Source: an uncultured Prevotella sp.
GTDB lineage: Bacteria; Bacteroidota; Bacteroidia; Bacteroidales; Bacteroidaceae
Reading direction: 5' to 3'
Assembly: GCA_946404405.1 (NCBI GenBank)
Contig: CAMJDL010000027.1
Coordinates: 1 to 42,486 of the forward strand
Length of the DNA: 42,486 nucleotides
The translations under genes and the position numbers were made by a program. The notes under the pieces were generated by a model, which saw only the letters and a program-made list of their open reading frames with translations, did not search any database and had not been told where the DNA came from. Numbering within the stretch: the stretch's first letter is position 1; the number at the start of each line of letters is the position of its first letter. This document shows positions 16,249-24,684 of this stretch, one piece after another.

Positions 16249-16830
16249 ATGCTTAGAGATTTCATCGCCATCGACTTCGAGACGGCCAATCAGGAACCGT
16301 CAAGTGTCTGCTCCATTGGAGTAGTCATGGTTCATGACGGACAAATAGTTGATTCGTTCTACAGTCTGATTCAGCCTGAACCGAACTACTATAACTATTG
16401 GTGTCAGCGGGTGCATGGCCTCTCAGAGAGTGATACTGAGGATGCACCTGTGTTTTCCAAAGTGTGGCAGCAGTTGGAGAAACGTATTGTCGAGGTATAC
16501 TTCTCCGACCCGAAGGTCGGAGTGTGGCACGCAATCTCAGATCAAGAACTTGATGATGTAAGATACCAGATAGCCACCCTACCCTTTGTGGCTCACAACG
16601 CCCGCTTCGATGAAGGTTGTCTGAAGGCTGTGTTCAAGGTGTACCAGATGGACTATCCCGACTACCGTTTCTACGATACCCTGACTGCTTCCCGTCGGCA
16701 GTTCGGTCATTCGCTGCCTAATCACCAGCTGCAAACCGTTGCTTCTGCTTGCGGCTACGATCTCGAAAACCATCACCATGCCTTGGCCGATGCCGAAGCC
16801 TGTGCCGCCATTGCTCTGTACATATTATGA
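16249..16830 (+). CDS. DEDDh 3'-5' exonuclease (DnaQ/Pol III epsilon-like) with a palindromic insertion
   Basis: A 193-residue exonuclease of the epsilon/RNase T superfamily. Catalytic residues are D9 and E11 (IDFET), D121 (NARFD) and H176/D181 (HHALAD). No helicase or polymerase partner is adjacent, so it is a stand-alone proofreading- or degradation-type nuclease. Residues about 81-109, between KVWQQLEKRI and LPFVAHN, have no counterpart in the family, where these segments are nearly contiguous. The DNA there contains two perfect palindromes, so an in-frame repeat insertion is likely. Confidence 0.9.
   Translation: MLRDFIAIDFETANQEPSSVCSIGVVMVHDGQIVDSFYSLIQPEPNYYNYWCQRVHGLSESDTEDAPVFSKVWQQLEKRIVEVYFSDPKVGVWHAISDQELDDVRYQIATLPFVAHNARFDEGCLKAVFKVYQMDYPDYRFYDTLTASRRQFGHSLPNHQLQTVASACGYDLENHHHALADAEACAAIALYIL
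16487..16577. repeat. Palindromic element inserted in frame in the exonuclease gene
   Basis: The extra codons contain CTCCGACC-CGAA-GGTCGGAG (16503-16522, 8-bp perfect stem) and ATCAAG-AA-CTTGAT (6-bp perfect stem, near 16545-16558). Limits are approximate and are set by where family homology stops and resumes. Confidence 0.55.
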
Positions 16831-16835
16831 TAACG

Positions 16836-16872
16836 AATACATCCTGCCACCTTGTTAGCGACAGGATGTATT
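16836..16872. terminator. Hairpin between convergent genes
   Basis: AATACATCCTG (16836-16846) pairs perfectly with CAGGATGTATT (16862-16872) across a 15-nt loop, directly after the exonuclease stop and before the convergent MBL gene end. It is probably a bidirectional terminator, although a long T-tract is missing. Confidence 0.6.
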
Positions 16873-16896
16873 TACATAGAATTGCAGGGGTTGTAC

Positions 16897-17643
16897 TCAC
16901 AGCTTCATCACACGCTTCATCTCCAGATTCTCGTAGCCCTCAGGGCAGTGGGTGGAGAGATATACGGTGGGGGTCTTTTTGACGAACTCGCGTACACGGT
17001 CGAGAGTCTCGCGAGCGGCTTTAATGTCCTCGAAGACGATGCTGAGTTTGTTGGCTTTCAGAGCTGCGTCGCAGTAGGTCACGTCGCCGTGGAACATATA
17101 GAATAATCCGTCGTTCTCGGCAACGATGATGCTGTTGCCATTGGTATGGCCCTTGGCCTCAATAAACCAGATACCGTCAGCCACCTGCATGGCGTTGGGG
17201 AAGTTCTTGTAGGCTTTGCCATACTCCGCACGGATGATATTTTCACCCTCTAGTTTGAGCGCATCGGCATCCTCTGGCGAGATATATACCTTAGCATTTT
17301 GGAAGTACTCAATTGCTGCCGAATGGTCAGGGTGCTTGTGAGTGATGAGAATCTTCGTCACCTGCTCAGGCTTGTAGCCAAGGGCTGCAAACGAGTCCAT
17401 ATAGTCGGCCACCTTTTCACCCATATAGAGCGGTGCGCCGAGTTTCTTGGCAGGTGGTGGAAAACCGGTCTTGAAACCTGTGTCCACGAGAATCACCTCG
17501 TCGCCGGTATCGATAAGGAAGTTCTGCAGCGAACTGCGATAGATAATCTGTTCGTCGAACTTCTCTTTTCCATCCTCACCACCGAAGGCGAACGACTGGT
17601 TCATGAACCCGCCGTCGAACATACGGATTGCTTTAATTTTCAT
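16897..17643 (-). CDS. MBL-fold metallohydrolase (lactonase-like group)
   Basis: A 248-residue cytoplasmic MBL-fold hydrolase with HKHPDH at residues 102-107 preceded by ILVDTGFKTGF, and later GHTNGN and FHGDVTYCD providing further metal ligands. The arrangement resembles the N-acyl-homoserine lactonase/glyoxalase II-like group, but quorum-sensing activity is not implied. I use the ATG at 17643 (MKIKAIRM) because the 18 residues before it are not family-like. It is the last gene of a three-gene operon, 7 bp after the winged-helix gene. Confidence 0.87.
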   Translation of the reverse strand: MKIKAIRMFDGGFMNQSFAFGGEDGKEKFDEQIIYRSSLQNFLIDTGDEVILVDTGFKTGFPPPAKKLGAPLYMGEKVADYMDSFAALGYKPEQVTKILITHKHPDHSAAIEYFQNAKVYISPEDADALKLEGENIIRAEYGKAYKNFPNAMQVADGIWFIEAKGHTNGNSIIVAENDGLFYMFHGDVTYCDAALKANKLSIVFEDIKAARETLDRVREFVKKTPTVYLSTHCPEGYENLEMKRVMKL

Positions 17644-17650
17644 AAGGCAG

Positions 17651-17824
17651 TTACTTTGCGGGTTCCCACTTGCAGCGGACGGGCGACACGATGGCACCCT
17701 CTTTCTTCAACTCAGCGAAAGCCTTGTCCACTTCCTTGCGGTCGATACCTGTAATTTCTGCAATCTTGCCAGCGTTTACGGGTGCGCCGAACTCACGCAT
17801 GGCTTGTAGTACCTTCTCTTTCAT
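17651..17824 (-). CDS. Small winged-helix protein (57 aa)
   Basis: Starting at the ATG at 17824, the protein is essentially one winged helix-turn-helix: helix 1 VLQAMREFG, then VNAGKIAEITG as helix 2, IDRKEVDKAFAELKKEG as recognition helix, and IVSPVRCKW as the wing. It probably binds DNA or acts as a small regulator of this operon; no cysteine cluster is present. The longer upstream reading would use codons overlapping the ferritin-like gene and is not family-like. Confidence 0.75.
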   Translation of the reverse strand: MKEKVLQAMREFGAPVNAGKIAEITGIDRKEVDKAFAELKKEGAIVSPVRCKWEPAK

Positions 17825-17862
17825 ATTTGTCAGAATTTTGAAACTTGAATCTTGAAACTGAA

Positions 17863-18324
17863 CTACATCATTGCAGTAAGGAAATTCTCGTAACCTAACT
17901 TCTCGATATAGTTTAGGTACTGAGCCTCCCAAGCCATGTGATCCTTCTCACCGTCAATCCACTTTTCGATAAGCTTCTTCGTGGGATAATCGTCGTTGAA
18001 TGCCTCTGCCAACTCGCTCAGAATCTTGATGGCATTTGGCTCATAGTCCGTCTCAATCTGCTGCTTGGGGTCGTCATAGAACGGGAACTCCTGAGTCTTC
18101 ATGGCTTCCTGCAGGTCAGCAGGCTTGCAACCGAGCTCTACCAAACGGTTCAGCACTTCCTCTGCCTCGTCCCATTCCTCTTCTGCTTCTTCCTTCCACT
18201 TGTCAGCCAACTTGTTCCAGCCCTGCAGACGGCAGTAGGCCGAGAAGGCAAAATGTTGCTTACTATTTCCAAACCATACAGCCCCCAGCTGGGCAAACTG
18301 CTTCAATGCTTCTTCTTTAGTCAT
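17863..18324 (-). CDS. Ferritin-like four-helix protein
   Basis: A 153-residue all-helical protein resembling the ferritin-like/bacterioferritin-type superfamily. The helical pairs HFAFSAYCRLQGWNKLADKW...EEEWDEAEEVL and KKLIEKWIDGEKDHMAWEAQ carry glutamate and ExxH patterns (EKDH) typical of diiron sites. It could store iron or detoxify peroxide. It heads an operon with the winged-helix protein and MBL hydrolase. Its roughly 120-nt leader overlaps a structured repeat (18374-18458). Family assignment is by pattern only. Confidence 0.7.
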   Translation of the reverse strand: MTKEEALKQFAQLGAVWFGNSKQHFAFSAYCRLQGWNKLADKWKEEAEEEWDEAEEVLNRLVELGCKPADLQEAMKTQEFPFYDDPKQQIETDYEPNAIKILSELAEAFNDDYPTKKLIEKWIDGEKDHMAWEAQYLNYIEKLGYENFLTAMM

Positions 18325-18373
18325 AATTCTTTTTCCGTTTTAGTTATTAATAAATGAAAATTGTAATCACGGT

Positions 18374-18458
18374 GCCAATGGTGCGATTAAGCGAGAGCCA
18401 TCAAGCTTGCTTGAAATGGCCGAGCGTGAGCATCATCGCCGTTTCGACGGCAAAGATA
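18374..18458 (-). promoter_or_regulatory. Promoter plus structured leader of the ferritin-like operon (hairpin repeat copy A)
   Basis: TATCTTTG (18451-18458, minus) is followed at once by CCGTCGAAACGG (stem CCGT/ACGG) and then by GCCAT-TT-CAAG...CTTG-ATGGC. The same arrangement occurs downstream of the promoter at 20817, and the helices there differ by paired changes (GCAAT/ATTGC, CGAG/CTCG), so base pairing rather than sequence is kept. It may be a regulatory leader or a mobile repeat. Confidence 0.6.
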
Positions 18459-18487
18459 GGATAAATAAATGATACCATCTCAATCCC

Positions 18488-18544
18488 AAACGAACAAAAA
18501 TTTGTCTGAAACGAACAAAATCTTAAGAATTATCATTACCTTTG
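18488..18544 (+). promoter_or_regulatory. AraC-gene promoter with direct-repeat operator
   Basis: AAACGAACAAAA occurs twice (18488-18499 and 18509-18520), start-to-start 21 bp, i.e. two helical turns on the same face. It is followed by the -7 box TACCTTTG (18537-18544). This layout fits dimeric AraC-type protein binding and autoregulation, which is inferred. Confidence 0.55.
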
Positions 18545-18567
18545 CAAACAAATTTGTATTATATTAT

Positions 18568-19446
18568 ATGTACGCGATAAAAGACTTCTTCCTATCGGTG
18601 ATTGGGGCGGACGAAACCGACATCCCATCCAGCGAGATTACGTGTTCACAGACAGACATCAGGCTGACCTTCTACACCAACCAGATGCAAGACACGCTGG
18701 CCGCCTACACCTACACGCTGGTGGAACAGGGTTGGCTGACGCTCATCTATAACGGCAGACAGCTGACTTTGGAGCCTGGCGACCTCTACATCTACTCGCC
18801 CGGCTTTCAGGTGACCATCGTCGGAGGCTCTGAGGACTATCGCGCCATCTGTCTGATGGCCGACGAGGGCATGACGCTCCAAATGCCCACCATCCGCGAC
18901 ATCATCCGCACGGCCTATCTGCCCATTGCCGAATGGGGACAACCAGTGGTTCACATCACAGAGGCCGACCTCAGACGTCTGTCACGGCACATGCATGATG
19001 TGATTGAATACCAGCAGTCTGCCCATCGCTTCCGTGCCGAAGTCCTGCGCACGCTCTACACTCTCTTCTTGCTCGACCTCACAGACATTCAGGAACGCGC
19101 CGTGGGCAGTCACAAATACGGTGAGCGAACGACAGAAATCTTCATTGGTTTTATGCGCCTGTTGCCCAAGCATTTCGTGCAGCATCACGACATCGCCTTC
19201 TATGCCTCCCAGCTCTGCATCACCACTACCCATCTCTCGCGTGTCGTCCGTCAGATAACGGGGCGTACTGTTGTTGACTATATCAACCAGATGCTACTGA
19301 TGGAAGCGTCATTCCTGCTTCAGACCACCGACCTCCCTCTTGCCACCATTGCCGAGCGCCTCTGCTTTGCCGACCAGTCGAGCTTCAGCAAGTTTTTCCT
19401 ACGCATGAAGAGCATTAATCCCAAGAGATTTAGGATGGAGAAATAG
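18568..19446 (+). CDS. AraC family transcriptional regulator
   Basis: A 292-residue AraC/XylS regulator. The N-terminal half is a cupin-type sensing domain (LTFYTNQMQDTLAAYTYTLV, GDLYIYSPGFQVTI). The C-terminal two-HTH domain is clear: DIAFYASQLCITTTHLSRVV then LPLATIAERLCFADQSSFSK, ending in the usual SINPKRFR. The ATG at 18568 is used because earlier codons overlap the promoter. Targets are unknown; the adjacent divergent ferritin-like operon and its own gene are the obvious candidates. Confidence 0.92.
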   Translation: MYAIKDFFLSVIGADETDIPSSEITCSQTDIRLTFYTNQMQDTLAAYTYTLVEQGWLTLIYNGRQLTLEPGDLYIYSPGFQVTIVGGSEDYRAICLMADEGMTLQMPTIRDIIRTAYLPIAEWGQPVVHITEADLRRLSRHMHDVIEYQQSAHRFRAEVLRTLYTLFLLDLTDIQERAVGSHKYGERTTEIFIGFMRLLPKHFVQHHDIAFYASQLCITTTHLSRVVRQITGRTVVDYINQMLLMEASFLLQTTDLPLATIAERLCFADQSSFSKFFLRMKSINPKRFRMEK

Positions 19447-19509
19447 CCTCATGCAACTATTTGCCAACTTATTACGTCTAACAGATAGAAAATTTTAAAG
19501 ATAACGATT

Positions 19510-19827
19510 ATGATACTATCAACAACCCCACAGATTGAAGGTCGCCCCATCCGTGAATACAAAGGAGTGGTGACAGGTGAAGTCATTATTGGTGCTAACG
19601 TTCTTAAAGACTTCATGGCAGGTCTCACCGACTTCTTCGGCGGACGCAGCAGCTCGTATGAGAAAGTACTCATCGAGGCCAAGGATTCTTCCATGCAGGA
19701 GATGATGCAGCGTGCCCAAGCACTTGGAGCCAATGCCATCGTTGGCATCGACATCGACTACGAGACTATCGGAGCCAATGGCTCGATGCTCATGGTTGCC
19801 ACCAGCGGAACAGCTGTAGTTATATGA
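19510..19827 (+). CDS. YbjQ/UPF0145 family protein
   Basis: A 105-residue protein of the YbjQ (UPF0145, 'heavy-metal-binding domain') family; the fold is known to form pentamers but the function is unknown. Family segments are [26 protein letters not shown]-like [10 protein letters not shown], and [15 protein letters not shown]. Its stop overlaps the start of the next gene (ATGA), so the pair is co-translated. Confidence 0.93.
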   Translation: MILSTTPQIEGRPIREYKGVVTGEVIIGANVLKDFMAGLTDFFGGRSSSYEKVLIEAKDSSMQEMMQRAQALGANAIVGIDIDYETIGANGSMLMVATSGTAVVI

Positions 19828-20417
19828 AGATACTATTCCTACACGGATTCTATGCCAGCGGCCAGTGTGTGCCAGCTCTGGCATTGAAAGCAGCCTTTGA
19901 GTGCAAGGCAGAGGTGCTTACACCAGACCTGCCTATGCATCCAAAAGAGGCCATCAGCTTTATCCGTGACTTGATTGATAAGGAGAAGCCCGATGTGTTG
20001 GTGGGCAACAGTTGCGGTTCGTTCTATGCGCAGATGATAGCACCAATCGTCGGACTGCCAGCATTGCTGGGCAATCCTCACTTCAAGATGACTGAATTCC
20101 TAAAGCCGCGAATAGGCGCACACCAATATAAATCGCCACGCAAGGATGGCAATCTGAACTTCGTCATCGATGAGCAACTGATTGCAGAGTTTGCCGAGTT
20201 GGAGGAACACCAGTTTGACGGCTACAATCCTGAGTATAAGGAACGAATTTGGGGAATCTTTGGCGAGCAGGATACACTGGCACACTTCGAGCCGCTGTTC
20301 CTGAAGTATTACAGCCATTCATATCACTTCCCTGGTGGCCATACGCCCACAGCAGAAGAAGTGCACCAATACTATGTGCCACTGATAGAAAAGCTAATGA
20401 AAGAGCGTGCTATCTGA
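19824..20417 (+). CDS. YqiA-type alpha/beta hydrolase (putative esterase)
   Basis: A 197-residue alpha/beta hydrolase resembling E. coli YqiA/Ycf[11 protein letters not shown] is the oxyanion strand, GNSCGS holds nucleophile S63, GEQDTL supplies the acid and FPGGHTP the histidine. It is likely a cytoplasmic carboxylesterase of unknown substrate. Coupled to ybjQ by ATGA overlap. Its last 8 bases overlap the end of a pseudogene on the other strand. Confidence 0.87.
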   Translation: MKILFLHGFYASGQCVPALALKAAFECKAEVLTPDLPMHPKEAISFIRDLIDKEKPDVLVGNSCGSFYAQMIAPIVGLPALLGNPHFKMTEFLKPRIGAHQYKSPRKDGNLNFVIDEQLIAEFAELEEHQFDGYNPEYKERIWGIFGEQDTLAHFEPLFLKYYSHSYHFPGGHTPTAEEVHQYYVPLIEKLMKERAI

Positions 20418-20748
20418 TAAGCTTTGCCTTTTGAAGATTATCAAAGTCGCTCCAGAAATCAGACGCATCTGACTCACTGAAGCCGTCTGAGGATAACTCC
20501 TTCAGGATAGCGTCCATCAGTTGAATCTTGGAGATGTTCAGATCTGGGTCAACATTGATGGGATAAGTGAGAATGTCACCCAATGAACCAACATGAAGAT
20601 TCGTAATGGCGATGTCGCCATCAACGACCTACACCTGGATATGCCTGCTGGAGCCATACTCAGGCTTGATATCACGGAGCTTCATGTATAGCTGATTGTC
20701 GCTATACTGCTCAGAATCGACAGAATTTATGAGTTCACGTAGTGTCAT
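20410..20748 (-). pseudogene. Hypothetical gene interrupted by one in-frame stop
   Basis: The minus strand from the ATG at 20748 (MTLRELINSVDSEQYSD...) reads 39 codons, meets TAG at 20629-20631, and continues in frame for 72 more codons (VVDGDIAITNLHVGSLGDIL...QKAKLIR) to TAG at 20410-20412. Codon use and composition are unchanged across the stop, so one substitution has broken an otherwise intact 112-codon gene (or the codon is read through). A TAACTTTG box at 20767-20774 would serve as its promoter. I do not recognise the family. Confidence 0.75.
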
Positions 20749-20816
20749 TAGTTATATTTTGAGGTACAAAGTTACGAAAAAACAGGCAAATATGGTGATT
20801 ATTTGTCGTTTTTCGC

Positions 20817-20912
20817 TATCTTTGCCGTCGGAAACGGCGAGAACAGGCTGCACCTCGGCAATTCGAGCGAGCTCGATTGCTCTCGGTTTGCACTGTCCTT
20901 GCAGCATAATTT
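20817..20912 (+). promoter_or_regulatory. Promoter plus structured leader of the flavoprotein gene (hairpin repeat copy B)
   Basis: TATCTTTG (20817-20824) is followed by CCGTCGGAAACGG and by the hairpin GCAAT-T-CGAG...CTCG-ATTGC. The arms CTGCACCTCG and CTCGGTTTGCACTGTCC match, in reverse complement, the arms of the repeats at 27588. The gene starts 25 bp after the element. Confidence 0.6.
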
Positions 20913-20937
20913 TCAATACTACTAAACAAATACGAAT

Positions 20938-21474
20938 ATGAAAAAAGTCATTGTCATATCAACGAGTCTGCGTCGTGGCTCAAACAGCGACATGCTGGCT
21001 GACAAGTTCGTGGAAGGTGCCAAGAGTGCCGGAAACGAGGTCGAGAAGATTTCTCTCGTTGGTAAGGAAATCCAGTTCTGTAAAGGCTGTTTTGGATGCC
21101 AAAAACTGGGCAAATGCGTTATCAAGGATGACGTGAACGACATCATGGCAAAGGTACTGGAGGCTGATGTGGTTTGCTGGGATACGCCTATCTACTATTA
21201 TGAGATGAGCGGCCAGATGAAGACCTTGATAGACCGTATGAATGCGATGTACGAGCAGGACTACAAGTTCCGTGATGTCTATCTGCTGACCACTGCTGCC
21301 GAGGATGAGGAAGAGACTCCGAAACGAGCTGAGATAGGACTGACAGGCTGGATAGACTGCTATCCCAAGAGTCACTTGGTTGGCACACTCTTCTGTGGTG
21401 GCGTGAACGAACCTCGCGAAATAGAAGGCAATCGCAAGTTACAAGATGCCTTCGAACTTGGTAAAAACGTATAA
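20938..21474 (+). CDS. Flavodoxin-like NAD(P)H-dependent FMN reductase
   Basis: A 178-residue flavodoxin-fold oxidoreductase. STSLRRGSNSDMLADKFVEG is the phosphate-binding loop, CKGCFGCQKLGKC is the cysteine-rich segment of the iron-sulfur flavoprotein/NADPH-FMN reductase family, and WDTPIYYYEMSGQMKTLIDR is the isoalloxazine-binding loop. It probably reduces quinones, nitro compounds or free flavin. A single-gene unit with its own promoter and structured leader; it is convergent with aat. Confidence 0.9.
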   Translation: MKKVIVISTSLRRGSNSDMLADKFVEGAKSAGNEVEKISLVGKEIQFCKGCFGCQKLGKCVIKDDVNDIMAKVLEADVVCWDTPIYYYEMSGQMKTLIDRMNAMYEQDYKFRDVYLLTTAAEDEEETPKRAEIGLTGWIDCYPKSHLVGTLFCGGVNEPREIEGNRKLQDAFELGKNV

Positions 21475-21485
21475 CGAAATATGGA

Positions 21486-22151
21486 TCATCCCAGAATCTT
21501 CATGTATTCATCGTAGGTGATGTGCCGACCACCCATGGATTTGAAAAGTGGGGTCTCAAACTGGCAATCGATAAAGCGCCCACCTATGCGTTCCATCGCT
21601 TTTGCCAAGTGAATCAGTGCCAATTTCGAAGCATTAGGAACCAGTGAGAACATGCTTTCACCCATAAAGGCGTTGCGCAGCGTGACACCATACAATCCAC
21701 CTACGAGTCGTCTGCCAGCTGCCGTATTTGTAGGTTCCCACACCTCGACACTGGCTGCATAGCCTTGACGATGCAGACGGGTGAATGCCTCAATGATGTC
21801 TGGACCAAGCCAGGCTCCACTCTCCTCGTTTCGACCTTGCGCCTTTGAGCAACCTTGTATCACACCTTCGAAGTCCTCGTTAACAGTCACTTCGTACTTA
21901 TGCTGCTTCAACAACTGCTTCATGGAGTGGCTGATGTGTATCTCGTTGGGGAAGATAACATAGCGGTCGAGCGGACAATACCAGTGTGGCTCGCGCTCCA
22001 TCTGGAAAGCATACCACGGAAAGAAACCGTTGCTATAGGCCAATACCAGACGTTCGACAGACAGGTCGCCACCTATTGCTACCAGTCCATCGTCCTCGCC
22101 CCAACGTGGATCTGGGAACCACAACTCATCATCCAATTGCCAAACTGCCAT
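21486..22151 (-). CDS. aat: Leucyl/phenylalanyl-tRNA--protein transferase
   Basis: Aat transfers leucine or phenylalanine from tRNA to proteins with N-terminal Lys or Arg, creating N-degrons. The family pattern is plain: FPDPRWGEDDGLVAIGGDLS, GFFPWYAF, HWYCPLDRYVIFPNEIHISHSM, TVNEDFEGVIQGC, and GGLYGVTLRNAFMGESMFS. Length (221) is normal. Its first 23 bases overlap the end of clpA, and clpS lies just beyond that, so the tagging enzyme and the recognition and unfolding machinery are made together. Confidence 0.97.
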   Translation of the reverse strand: MAVWQLDDELWFPDPRWGEDDGLVAIGGDLSVERLVLAYSNGFFPWYAFQMEREPHWYCPLDRYVIFPNEIHISHSMKQLLKQHKYEVTVNEDFEGVIQGCSKAQGRNEESGAWLGPDIIEAFTRLHRQGYAASVEVWEPTNTAAGRRLVGGLYGVTLRNAFMGESMFSLVPNASKLALIHLAKAMERIGGRFIDCQFETPLFKSMGGRHITYDEYMKILG

Positions 22152-24375
22152 CCTTCACATTTACGGTTACTTCCCCACCCTGTTTCAGACTGCCAAAGAG
22201 AATCTCGCGCATCAGGAGCGGTTTCAGTTGTTGGGCAATGACACGATCCATTTCGCGAGCACCATATTCAGCCGTAAATCCTTCCTTCAGCAGATGGTCG
22301 AAGGCTGCCTGTGTGAGCGTCATCTTCACCTGCTTGGCTACAAGTTTGGCATCCAGTTCATGTAGTTTCTTCTGCAGTATCAGCGTCGCCATCTGCTTGT
22401 CCATATCATGGAACACAACCGCACCCGACAAACGATTCAGGAACTCCGGTTTGAAGGTCTTCTTTACCTGTTTCATCATCGCCTCGCCACGACTCACGCT
22501 GCTGTTGAAGCCAATGCTTGCAGACGCAAACTGCGCTCCTGCATTCGACGTCATGATCAGCACCACGTTGCGGAAATCGGCCTTGCGACCTTTGTTGTCC
22601 GTCAGTCGGGCATAGTCCATCACCTGCAGCAGGATGTTGTAGATGTCCTGATGGGCCTTCTCTATCTCATCGAGTAACAACACAGCATTAGGCGACTTGC
22701 GGATAGCATCCGTCAGTAGGCCACCATCCTCATAACCCACATAACCCGCAGGCGAACCAATCAGCTTCGCCACCGCATGTTTCTCGGTATATTCACTCAT
22801 ATCGAAGCGTATCAGTTCGATGCCCAATTCCTTAGCCAACACACGAGCTACCTCTGTCTTTCCCACACCAGTAGGACCAACGAACAGCAGCGAGGCCAAT
22901 GGTTTATTGTCGTCCAGCAGTCCTGCCTTAGACATCTGCACAGCTTCTACCACCTGTCGGATGGCTTCGTCCTGTCCGTATATCTGTGCCAACAGCTTAT
23001 TGCTGAGTGTTGAGAGTTTAGCGTTGTCGTCATCATCACTCATGGCCAGCGTATCCACCTTACACGTCTTCGCCAGCACATCAGCAATATCCGCCTTGGA
23101 AACTCTTAACTCTTCATTTTTATCTCTTAACTCGAAGCTCGCTCCGGCTTCATCTATCAGGTCAATGGCCTTATCGGGCAGGAACCTATCGTTCACGTAC
23201 TTGGCGCTCGCCTCTACGGCAAAGTCGATAGCTTCATCATCGTATTTCACGTTATGAAACTCCTCGTATCTGGGTTGCAGCTGCTTGAGGATATGCTTCG
23301 TCTCTTCAACACTCGGTTCTGGGATGTCTATCTGCTGGAAACGACGCACAATACCCTTCGAACGCGAGAAATAGCGGTTGTACTCCTCGTAGGTCGTAGA
23401 ACCGATAAAGCGGATGCTGCCAGCTTCCAGATAGGGTTTCAGCATATTCGAGGCATCCATCGCGCTGTCGCTGGTAGCACCAGCTCCCACCAGCGTGTGT
23501 ATCTCGTCAATGTACACGATGTTGGCTACAGGTTCCGCAGGATAGTCCTGATCTGCAGCCACACCGTCCATAATCATCTTGATACGGTTCTCGAAGTCAC
23601 CACGATACTGTGTACCAGCCAGCAACGTCCCCATGTCGAGTTGGTAGATCTTGCAGCCCATCAGTCGCTCAGGCACCCTGCCCTCTTCTATCATCCGTGC
23701 CAAGCCCCATACCAATGCCGTCTTGCCAACACCAGGTTCACCTACATGCAGCGGATTGTTCTTGTCTCTGCGACATAGCACCTGAATGGTTCGTTGCAGT
23801 TCCTGTTCCCTGCCAATCAGCGGATTCTGTTGCTTATACAGGTCGTTCATGCAAGTCACCAGCTTCTTCCAGGCGGCTTTGTCTTTGTTTTCCGTTTTTT
23901 CGTAATCCTCATCAGAAACATTAAATAGGTCATCATATTCGTATTCACTGATCAGATTGCTCATAAACTCAGCCTCATGACCATTCAGACAGTCTTTCAG
24001 CAGATATGCTGCCCACGAATCCTCAAGAGCCAGTATTCCTTTTACCAAATGTGGCACGTCAAGAGCTTCTGCACTGCTCGAAACCACTGACTGCACAGCC
24101 GTCTCAATCACCTTGGACATCTGTTCTGAAGCGACTGGTTCATAGTCAATATCCCAGGATATCGTTTCTATTCCACTCAGATATTTTTCGAGTCGTTCCT
24201 TCAGTGTTCCTGCTGGACAGAACGTTCCAATAGCCGTGCAGAAATTGAAATCATCTATGGTCATTACCAGCAGCAAATGTTCAGGCATAATGAATTCATG
24301 CCGATAGTCACTGCTATATACCAAGGCTTTATTCAACAACCTTGATGCCATTTCTGTTTGTCTTATCTGTGGCAT
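22129..24375 (-). CDS. clpA: ATP-dependent Clp protease ATP-binding subunit ClpA
   Basis: A 748-residue Clp/Hsp100 unfoldase. It has an N-terminal repeat domain (1-145) for ClpS binding, a first AAA+ domain with Walker A GEPGVGKT (212-219), and a second with GPTGVGKT (near 498). The loop SIGFNSS, before KTFKPEFLNRL, is the IGF/IGL ClpP-binding loop. No clpP is in the window. A stretch at about 23101-23135 encodes ELRDKNEELRV in the linker after GAS and consists of GAGTTAAGA-type repeats. Overlaps aat by 23 bp; starts 3 bp after clpS. Confidence 0.97.
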   Translation of the reverse strand: MPQIRQTEMASRLLNKALVYSSDYRHEFIMPEHLLLVMTIDDFNFCTAIGTFCPAGTLKERLEKYLSGIETISWDIDYEPVASEQMSKVIETAVQSVVSSSAEALDVPHLVKGILALEDSWAAYLLKDCLNGHEAEFMSNLISEYEYDDLFNVSDEDYEKTENKDKAAWKKLVTCMNDLYKQQNPLIGREQELQRTIQVLCRRDKNNPLHVGEPGVGKTALVWGLARMIEEGRVPERLMGCKIYQLDMGTLLAGTQYRGDFENRIKMIMDGVAADQDYPAEPVANIVYIDEIHTLVGAGATSDSAMDASNMLKPYLEAGSIRFIGSTTYEEYNRYFSRSKGIVRRFQQIDIPEPSVEETKHILKQLQPRYEEFHNVKYDDEAIDFAVEASAKYVNDRFLPDKAIDLIDEAGASFELRDKNEELRVSKADIADVLAKTCKVDTLAMSDDDDNAKLSTLSNKLLAQIYGQDEAIRQVVEAVQMSKAGLLDDNKPLASLLFVGPTGVGKTEVARVLAKELGIELIRFDMSEYTEKHAVAKLIGSPAGYVGYEDGGLLTDAIRKSPNAVLLLDEIEKAHQDIYNILLQVMDYARLTDNKGRKADFRNVVLIMTSNAGAQFASASIGFNSSVSRGEAMMKQVKKTFKPEFLNRLSGAVVFHDMDKQMATLILQKKLHELDAKLVAKQVKMTLTQAAFDHLLKEGFTAEYGAREMDRVIAQQLKPLLMREILFGSLKQGGEVTVNVKDGSLAIG

Positions 24376-24378
24376 ACG

Positions 24379-24681
24379 TTATTCCTCCTCAACAGTTAGA
24401 CGTAAAGGGTATCCCTGCTCTCTCGCCATCGTGGTAGCCTTGCGAGCTTTCGACACCGCAATGTCATAGCTATAGATGCCCACTACCGCCTTGTCAGAAT
24501 GGTGCACCTGTAGCATCAGCGCCTCTGCCTCCTCTTCACTTTTCAAAAACACTTGTTTCAGTATCATCACCACAAACTCCATCGTCGTGAAGTCGTCATT
24601 ATAGATGATGACCTTATATCGTCGCGGCTCCTTCAAATCTGTCCTTTGCCGCTCTCTCAATTGTGACTGTTCTTTTGCCAT
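24379..24681 (-). CDS. clpS: ATP-dependent Clp protease adaptor ClpS
   Basis: A 100-residue N-recognin that binds N-terminal Leu, Phe, Trp and Tyr and delivers the protein to ClpA. The core RYKVIIYNDDFTTMEFVVMI and VHHSDKAVVGIYSYDIA are diagnostic; the flexible N-terminal tail is present. It lies 3 bp before clpA and 3 bp after amrS. Confidence 0.96.
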   Translation of the reverse strand: MAKEQSQLRERQRTDLKEPRRYKVIIYNDDFTTMEFVVMILKQVFLKSEEEAEALMLQVHHSDKAVVGIYSYDIAVSKARKATTMAREQGYPLRLTVEEE

Positions 24682-24684
24682 ATT

